The notes under the pieces: model-generated
Database searches by the model: none
Told to the model about the DNA's origin: nothing
What the model saw: only the letters and a program-made list of their open reading frames with translations
Part shown: one piece after another, positions 5,560 to 10,208 of the stretch
Layout: the number at the start of each line of letters is the position of its first letter
How positions within the stretch are numbered: the first letter of the stretch is position 1
Program-made: the position numbers and the translations under genes
Source of the DNA: Spartobacteria bacterium
GTDB taxonomy: Bacteria; Verrucomicrobiota; Verrucomicrobiia; Chthoniobacterales; Chthoniobacteraceae
DNA: 10,208 bases
Direction: 5' to 3'
NCBI GenBank assembly: GCA_025355595.1
Contig: JANXZI010000481.1
Location: 1-10,208, forward strand

Positions 5560-8313
5560 GTGAAACATCGCGGAAAGAAACCTTCCGCCTCCGTCGAGAT
5601 TCTTCCCGCAGCAAGCGCGCGCACCGGCGAGGCCGGGCAATCCGAACCGCTCCGGGTGCGCCTCCGCGTGTGGCAACGGCTCGTGCTCGCGATGCTTGCA
5701 CTCGCGCTCCCGAGCGCCGCGATCGCCGCCGCAGGATTCGGCAGCCGCTATGGGCTCCTGTCGGACAACGGTTCCCACATCCTGCTCATCGCCGGCATCC
5801 TCGGGCTCGTGGCCGGGATTTTCATCTCCGCTCGGATCATCCGCGGAACCACCCGCTCCATCCTCGAACTCGCCGCCGGGGCCTCCCTTGTCGCCGAAGG
5901 AAAGCGCCAGGATCTTGCATTCTCCACGCGCGGCGATGAGATCGGCGATCTCGCCGACGCCTTCTGCCGCGTGCTCGACGCCAGCCGCCGTGACCGCGAG
6001 CGGCTGATGATGAACAACAAGGAACTCCAGACGATGAACGACCAGATGGAGAAGGCGAGCGAGCAGGTGAAGTCCTTCGCCTTCAAGGCCGGCGAGGCGA
6101 ACATCGCCAAGCGCGAATTCCTCGCCGTGATGAGCCACGAGATCCGCACGCCCGTGAACGGGATCATCGGCATGACTGAGCTCTCACTCCAGACGGACCT
6201 CACCCCCGGCCAGCGCGACTATCTCGAGACGATCAATTCCTGCGCCGAATCGCTGCTCGCCCTCCTGAACGACGTGCTCGACTTTTCCAAAATCGAGGCC
6301 GGCAAGCTGGAACTCGAACGCACCGAATTCAGTCTGCGCGAGCTCCTCGGCGAGACCGTCACCACGCTCGCGCCGCGCGCGCAGAACAAGGGCCTCGAAC
6401 TGCTCCTCCACGTCCGCCCCGAAGTGCCCGACATGATCATCGGCGACCCGCACCGCCTGCGCCAGGTCATCGTGAACCTCGTCGGCAACTCGCTGAAATT
6501 CACCGAGCGCGGCGAAGTCCTCGTCCGCGTGGAAAACTCGCGCTGGGTGAATGGCGAGGCGGAACTCATCTTCAGCATCACCGACACCGGCATCGGCATC
6601 CCGCCCGATCGCGTCGGGAGCATCTTCCAGGCGTTCAATCAGGCCGACTACTCGACCACGCGGCGGTTCGGCGGCACCGGGCTCGGCCTCGCCATCACCC
6701 AGCAGCTCGTGCAGATCATGGGCGGCGAAGTGAAAGTGGAGAGCGAAGCGGGCCGCGGAAGCGTGTTCCGCTTCACGGCGAAATTCAGCTACCGCGTCGG
6801 CGAGGAACAGCAGGAAGACCGCACCGTCAGCGATTTCCGCGGCCTCCGTGTCCTCGTCCTGGATGCGCACCCCAACAGTCTCCGCATCACCTCCGAACTC
6901 CTCAGCACTTGGAAAATGGAGGCCCACAGCGTGCGCGACGTGACCAGCGCGCTCACCAAGCTCCGCGATGCCAAGGCGCAGGGCAAGCCGTACGACCTTT
7001 TCGTCGCCGACGCCGTCCGCCCCGAGAGCCCCGGCGTGAAGCTCGCCTCCGCCATCGACACCTACCCCGAGCTCGCCTCCACGCGCGTCGTCCTCCTCGT
7101 CTCCTCCACCCGCCTCGGCGAGATGGACCGCTACCAGCACGCCGCCATCCGCGCCACGCTCATCAAGCCCGTCACCGCGCGTTCCCTGCGCATGGCCGTG
7201 GCCAAGGCCCTCGAAGGGCCGAAGAAAGACGGCGGCATGTCCGTCCCAAAAAACGGCAGCGTCCCCGCCCAGCGCCAGCTCCAAGTGCTCATCGCCGAGG
7301 ACAACGCCGTCAACCAGCGCCTCGTAAAGCTCAACATCGAGGGCTGGGGCCACAAGGTCACCCTCGCGAACGACGGCACCGAGGCCGTGGACGCCTTCAA
7401 GGAAAAGGACTTCGACCTCGTCCTCATGGATCTCCAGATGCCGAAGATGAGCGGCTTCGAGGCATCCGCCTCCATCCGCAAGCTCGAAAAAATGCGCGGC
7501 ATCTCACGCACGCCGATCCTCGCGCTGAGCGCCAACGTCCTCAAGGGCGTCCGCGACGAATGCGTAAAATCCGGCATGGACGGCTACGTCTCCAAGCCCG
7601 TCCGACAGCCCGAACTCCTCGGCGCCATGGCCCAGCTCATCCAGAGTTTCTTCATGGACCGCTCCGCCGGCGCCGACTACCTCGCCGTCCAAGGCGCGAA
7701 GACCTCCGCAGGCACTTCGACTTCCGCCGTCTTCTCCACTCTTCCCGCAAAGGCCGACGCAACCTCGACGTCCGGACTCGGCTCCGGGATCAGGATGCGC
7801 CCCCCCGCACCCTCGACTCCGGCACCCTCGACTCCGGCACCGGAGAAGCAGCCACCGCCCGCAGCCGCAACACCGCCACCCACCGCCATGGCGAGACCCG
7901 CCGCGCCCGTCCAAGAGCCTCCCGCACCGCTGCGCACGAAGGCGGCAACCCTGCCGTTTGACCCCGAACCGCTCATGGAAAACCTCGGCGGCGACAAGGC
8001 CCTGCTCCGCGAAGTCATCCTCCTGTGCCGGGAAAATGACACGCCGCGACTCCTCGATGAACTTTCCCAGAGCATCCAGGCGGGCAACGCCGACGCCGTC
8101 TCGAAAACCGCGCATGCACTCAAGGGAATGGTCGGCGCATTCAACGCGACCGACGCATGGGCCGCCGCGAAAAAACTCGAAATGACCGCACGCGCCGGGA
8201 CGACCGCCGCGCTCAGGGATGAAGCCAACCATTTCGTGCAAAAGCTCCGCGCCCTGCTCGTCAGCCTGGAGACTTTCTCCGGCGCCGATCACCGCGACAT
8301 CAAGTGGATGTGA
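5560..8313 (+). CDS. Membrane hybrid sensor histidine kinase (HAMP-HisKA-HATPase-REC-REC-Hpt)
   Basis: About 917 residues if started at GTG 5560 (VKHRGKK). Two membrane helices (about 41-61 and 74-94) enclose only about a dozen residues, so there is no real periplasmic sensor domain. A HAMP-like segment with GDEIGDLADAF (125 on) and a short coiled coil follow. HisKA has SHEIRTP with phospho-acceptor His193. The ATPase domain has the N box (Asn306/Asn310), DTGIGIP (342-348), FQAFNQAD (356 on) and GGTGLGL (371-377). REC1 (about 430-550) keeps Asp484 and Lys536, but LDAH (435-438) replaces the usual acidic pair. REC2 (about 575-695) is intact: Glu580/Asp581, Asp624 in MDLQMP, Lys679. A Pro/Ala-rich linker (about 705-798) leads to an Hpt domain (about 800-895) with His852 in AHALKG. 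This gives a full His-Asp-His relay, BarA/ArcB-like in type. The start is uncertain: GTG 5518 and 5656 are also in frame. The signal and final response regulator are unknown. Confidence 0.93.
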   Translation: MKHRGKKPSASVEILPAASARTGEAGQSEPLRVRLRVWQRLVLAMLALALPSAAIAAAGFGSRYGLLSDNGSHILLIAGILGLVAGIFISARIIRGTTRSILELAAGASLVAEGKRQDLAFSTRGDEIGDLADAFCRVLDASRRDRERLMMNNKELQTMNDQMEKASEQVKSFAFKAGEANIAKREFLAVMSHEIRTPVNGIIGMTELSLQTDLTPGQRDYLETINSCAESLLALLNDVLDFSKIEAGKLELERTEFSLRELLGETVTTLAPRAQNKGLELLLHVRPEVPDMIIGDPHRLRQVIVNLVGNSLKFTERGEVLVRVENSRWVNGEAELIFSITDTGIGIPPDRVGSIFQAFNQADYSTTRRFGGTGLGLAITQQLVQIMGGEVKVESEAGRGSVFRFTAKFSYRVGEEQQEDRTVSDFRGLRVLVLDAHPNSLRITSELLSTWKMEAHSVRDVTSALTKLRDAKAQGKPYDLFVADAVRPESPGVKLASAIDTYPELASTRVVLLVSSTRLGEMDRYQHAAIRATLIKPVTARSLRMAVAKALEGPKKDGGMSVPKNGSVPAQRQLQVLIAEDNAVNQRLVKLNIEGWGHKVTLANDGTEAVDAFKEKDFDLVLMDLQMPKMSGFEASASIRKLEKMRGISRTPILALSANVLKGVRDECVKSGMDGYVSKPVRQPELLGAMAQLIQSFFMDRSAGADYLAVQGAKTSAGTSTSAVFSTLPAKADATSTSGLGSGIRMRPPAPSTPAPSTPAPEKQPPPAAATPPPTAMARPAAPVQEPPAPLRTKAATLPFDPEPLMENLGGDKALLREVILLCRENDTPRLLDELSQSIQAGNADAVSKTAHALKGMVGAFNATDAWAAAKKLEMTARAGTTAALRDEANHFVQKLRALLVSLETFSGADHRDIKWM
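7807..7841 (+). repeat. 15-bp tandem repeat in the kinase linker
   Basis: The 15-base unit GCACCCTCGACTCCG occurs twice in a row (7807-7821 and 7822-7836) and is followed by GCACC. It encodes APSTP-APSTP-AP in the flexible Pro/Ala-rich linker between REC2 and the Hpt domain. Being a multiple of three, copy changes would alter linker length without breaking the frame. Confidence 0.85.
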
Positions 8314-8342
8314 CCCCCCGGCGGAGGCCGGAATCCACCGCC
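8314..8342. repeat. GC-rich palindrome resembling a dispersed 'GGATTCCGGC' repeat, between convergent genes
   Basis: Immediately after the kinase stop, CCGGC (8318-8322) pairs with GCCGG (8327-8331) around GGAG, followed by AATCCACCG. Read on the minus strand this gives GGTGGATTCCGGCCTCCGCC, which resembles the palindromic repeat found dispersed in many bacterial genomes (typically TGGATTCC plus a GC-rich stem, often spuriously translated as a WIPAFAGMT-like peptide; here WIPASAGG). Its location between converging genes would suit a bidirectional transcription end, but there is no adjacent T-run, so I do not call it a proven terminator. The rest of the gap to 8405 holds nothing else I can identify. 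Confidence 0.5.
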
Positions 8343-8405
8343 CGTTGCCGCCACGAATCTCATTTTTCCGATCCGAATCAGCGTGCGGCGAACTGAAGCG
8401 CGGAC

Positions 8406-9731
8406 CTATTTTTCCGGCGGGCATCCGCCCTGCACCCACTCCAGCGCCTCGTCGTGCGTGCGCAGCGTGCCTTCGAGCTGGCGCGTCGAGACTGCGTCGA
8501 GGATTTCCTTGAACTGCGGCCCCGGCTTCAGCCCGAGTTTTTTCAAATCCTCGCCCGTGATCAGCGGCGGCGGGATGAGCGGCTCGGCGGCGAACTCCTC
8601 GCGCTTGCGCTGCACGAATTCGTAATTGTCCACGAGGCCGTGGCTGCTCACGCAGTCCACGCGGTGCAGCTCCATCTCGCCGTCGAAACCGGGCCGCGCC
8701 ATGAATCGTTTCAGCTTCGCCACGCGCATGTCCTGCACGTCCTTGAAGACCATGTGATTCGCGACGGCCGTCACCGTCGCATCAATCTCCGCGCGACTGA
8801 AACGCAGCCGCGTCATGATCGCCTCGGTCATCTCCGCGCCGAGCTTGTCGTGGCCGTTGAAACGAATGCGCCCCGTTTCATCCACCGCGAAGGTGCCGGG
8901 CTTGCCGATGTCGTGGAAGAGCACGGCGAAGACCAGCGGCACGCTGACCACCTCCGGCAGCAGCGCGAGCATCGCGCGCGTGTGGACGAAGACGTCGCCC
9001 TCGGGGTGAAATTGCGGCGGCTGCTCGCACCCGCGCAGCGCCGTGATCTCCGGCAGCACCTCGTGCATCAGCCCGCTCTCCACCAGCAGATCGAAGCCCT
9101 GCACACGATTGCGGTGCAGGAAAATTTTCACCAGCTCCTCGCGGATGCGCTCCGCGCTCACGTCGTGAATTTCCGCCGCGTGCTCCTTCACGGCGGCCCA
9201 CGTCGCAGGCTCGATTTCAAACCCGAGCACCGCCGTAAACCGCACCGCGCGCAGCAGCCGCAGCCGGTCCTCGCGAAACCGCGCGACGGGATCGCCGATG
9301 GCCCGCACGATGCGCGCCTCGATGTCGCGGCGGCCATTCACGTAGTCGAGCACCCCGCCATTCAGCGGATCGAGGAAGAGCCCGTTCATCGTAAAGTCGC
9401 GCCGCTCCGCATCCATCTGCGGCGTGCTGAACGTCACGCCCTCCGGCCTGCGCCCGTCCACATACGCGTGGTCGCTGCGGAAAGTCGCCACTTGGAAATC
9501 GTGCCCGCCCTCATGCACCACCACGACGCCGAAGTGGGCACCCACCGCATACGTGTGCGGAAAAAGCGGACGCACCTGCTCGGGCCGCGCATCCGTCGCG
9601 ATGTCGTAGTCGTGCGGCGCATGGCCGAGCAACTGATCGCGCACGCACCCGCCCGCATAGAGAGCGACAAAGCCCGCGTCCCGCAGGCGGCGGACGATCG
9701 AGACGGCAATATTTTCAAGCGATGCAGGCAC
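8406..9731 (-). CDS. cca: CCA tRNA nucleotidyltransferase / poly(A) polymerase family, with HD domain
   Basis: Encodes 441 residues. This class II nucleotidyltransferase family adds or repairs the 3' CCA end of tRNAs from CTP and ATP. The head domain shows GGCVRD (27-32), the metal-binding pair in DYD (Asp41, Asp43), and RRDFTMN (110-116). The nucleotide-selecting EDxxR motif is seen as EDRLR (154-158), and ERIREEL (194-200) follows. An HD phosphohydrolase-type domain appears complete: His250, HD in FHDIGKP (273-274), GHD (294 region), NH (325-326) and Asp359. The C-terminus has the family's ITGEDLKKLGLKPGPQFKEI element. The start is GTG 9731; an in-frame TGA lies just upstream, which rules out a longer protein. 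It is 40 bases downstream of the DUF2905 gene on the same strand. Members annotated as poly(A) polymerase or CC-/A-adding enzymes share these motifs, so the exact specificity is not certain from sequence. Confidence 0.93.
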   Translation of the reverse strand: MPASLENIAVSIVRRLRDAGFVALYAGGCVRDQLLGHAPHDYDIATDARPEQVRPLFPHTYAVGAHFGVVVVHEGGHDFQVATFRSDHAYVDGRRPEGVTFSTPQMDAERRDFTMNGLFLDPLNGGVLDYVNGRRDIEARIVRAIGDPVARFREDRLRLLRAVRFTAVLGFEIEPATWAAVKEHAAEIHDVSAERIREELVKIFLHRNRVQGFDLLVESGLMHEVLPEITALRGCEQPPQFHPEGDVFVHTRAMLALLPEVVSVPLVFAVLFHDIGKPGTFAVDETGRIRFNGHDKLGAEMTEAIMTRLRFSRAEIDATVTAVANHMVFKDVQDMRVAKLKRFMARPGFDGEMELHRVDCVSSHGLVDNYEFVQRKREEFAAEPLIPPPLITGEDLKKLGLKPGPQFKEILDAVSTRQLEGTLRTHDEALEWVQGGCPPEK

Positions 9732-9771
9732 GCAGCGAAGGAAAGGGACTCACGCCGCAGAGTCCAACACT

Positions 9772-10125
9772 TCATTCGCCGCGCGGCCTCAGCACGGAGT
9801 GCAGGAGCGGCAAGGGACGAACGTGAAAACGCGCATCCTCGCATCGCGGTGCATCCCTCCACAGTAGAATATTTATGCGCCAAACATGGAATGTGCCGCA
9901 CGTCTTGCCAGTGCGTTTCCGCATGTGCCACGCGAGGAGGGTGAGGATGGTGCTGGGGAGCAGGCAGGTGACGATGGGAAAGTAGAATGTCGAACTGCCC
10001 TTGTGAAGCGTGATGTCGCCCGGCAGCCGCCCGAGCGGGCCGAGCCCGCCCGTCTTCCCAATCACCGCCCCGACGTCCGCCAGCACGAGGCCGGTGATGA
10101 AGAGCAGCTTGCCGAGGGCGTTCAT
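9772..10125 (-). CDS. DUF2905 small membrane protein with unusual C-terminal extension
   Basis: Encodes 117 residues from ATG 10125 (MNALGKLLFI). Residues 1-70 match the DUF2905 pattern: an N-terminal hydrophobic helix (LLFITGLVLADVGAVIG), the signature GLGPLGRLPGDI (about 27-38), FYFPIVTCLLPSTIL (about 47-61), and a second hydrophobic helix ending in a basic tail (WHMRKR). Function is unknown; it is predicted to be an inner-membrane protein with two helices. Family members are usually about 70 residues, so residues 71-117 (Arg/Cys/Trp-rich, with no recognisable domain) are an unexpected tail. That part of the DNA is less GC-rich and includes an A/T patch near 9866-9878, which suggests former intergenic sequence read through after loss of the normal stop. 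The gene starts 9 bases after the stop of the upstream toxin-like gene and precedes cca by 40 bases, so the three may be co-transcribed. Confidence 0.85.
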   Translation of the reverse strand: MNALGKLLFITGLVLADVGAVIGKTGGLGPLGRLPGDITLHKGSSTFYFPIVTCLLPSTILTLLAWHMRKRTGKTCGTFHVWRINILLWRDAPRCEDARFHVRPLPLLHSVLRPRGE

Positions 10126-10134
10126 GCGCTGCGC

Positions 10135-10208
10135 TTACTTGCCGCGTCCGGCGATGATTCGGTCATACACGCTGTGATGGCCGATCCAGAACCAGACAAT
10201 ATCGGAGC
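10135..10208 (-). CDS. C-terminal end of a RelE/ParE-like toxin (partial)
   Basis: Only the last 23 codons are in the window, ending with TAA at 10137-10135. The peptide is SDIVWFWIGHHSVYDRIIAG plus RGK. The pattern 'WIGxHxxYDRI' near a C-terminus is typical of RelE/HigB-type ribosome-dependent mRNA interferases of type II toxin-antitoxin systems, where the final strand carries the residues WIG-H-YD. An antitoxin gene would be expected next to it, to the right of the window. The stop is 9 bases before the DUF2905 start on the same strand. The call rests on a short tail only, so it is tentative. Confidence 0.5.
   Translation of the reverse strand, partial: SDIVWFWIGHHSVYDRIIAGRGK

Noticed and set aside
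6184..8439. Minus-strand frames 6184-7353 and 7504-8439 opposite the kinase
   Set aside because: They are mirror frames of the kinase gene, which has intact catalytic motifs in order; the antisense products show no recognisable domain.
8454..9944. Plus-strand frame of 496 codons opposite cca
   Set aside because: The product is rich in Arg, His and Ala with no motif, while the opposite strand encodes a complete nucleotidyltransferase with an HD domain.

Overview
The window is a GC-rich bacterial chromosomal segment with compact, mostly minus-strand genes. No rRNA, tRNA, insertion sequence or CRISPR array is visible. Overall gene style (a giant Ala/Glu/Arg coiled-coil protein, a large hybrid kinase, DUF2905, short A/T-rich palindromes between GC-rich genes) suggests an environmental bacterium, possibly of the Verrucomicrobiota/Planctomycetota group. 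That placement is an inference from style, not from a marker gene.

Layout. (1) 1-3934, minus: one uninterrupted reading frame for a very long coiled-coil protein that runs off the left edge. It has an unassigned N-terminal domain, a Pro/Ala-rich linker and more than 1000 residues of coiled coil, with a 71-codon repeat in its distal part. (2) 3942-5321, minus: hflX, a ribosome-associated GTPase, only 7 bases upstream of the coiled-coil gene and probably co-transcribed with it. (3) 5322-5559: divergent intergenic region with an A/T-rich long hairpin. (4) 5560-8313, plus: membrane hybrid sensor histidine kinase (HAMP-HisKA-HATPase-REC-REC-Hpt), a complete multistep phosphorelay in one chain. (5) 8314-8405: convergent gap with a short GC-rich palindrome resembling a widely dispersed repeat. 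(6) 8406-10208, minus: a probable operon, in transcription order the end of a RelE-like toxin gene, a DUF2905 membrane protein gene and a CCA-adding tRNA nucleotidyltransferase gene.

How they fit: hflX and cca are housekeeping translation/RNA genes. The kinase has no separate response regulator in view, so its output partner is probably encoded elsewhere. The most novel item is the coiled-coil gene: its N-terminal domain matches no family I can name. Most other long reading frames, including two long ones on the plus strand across 269-3361, are mirror images of real genes caused by high GC at third codon positions.
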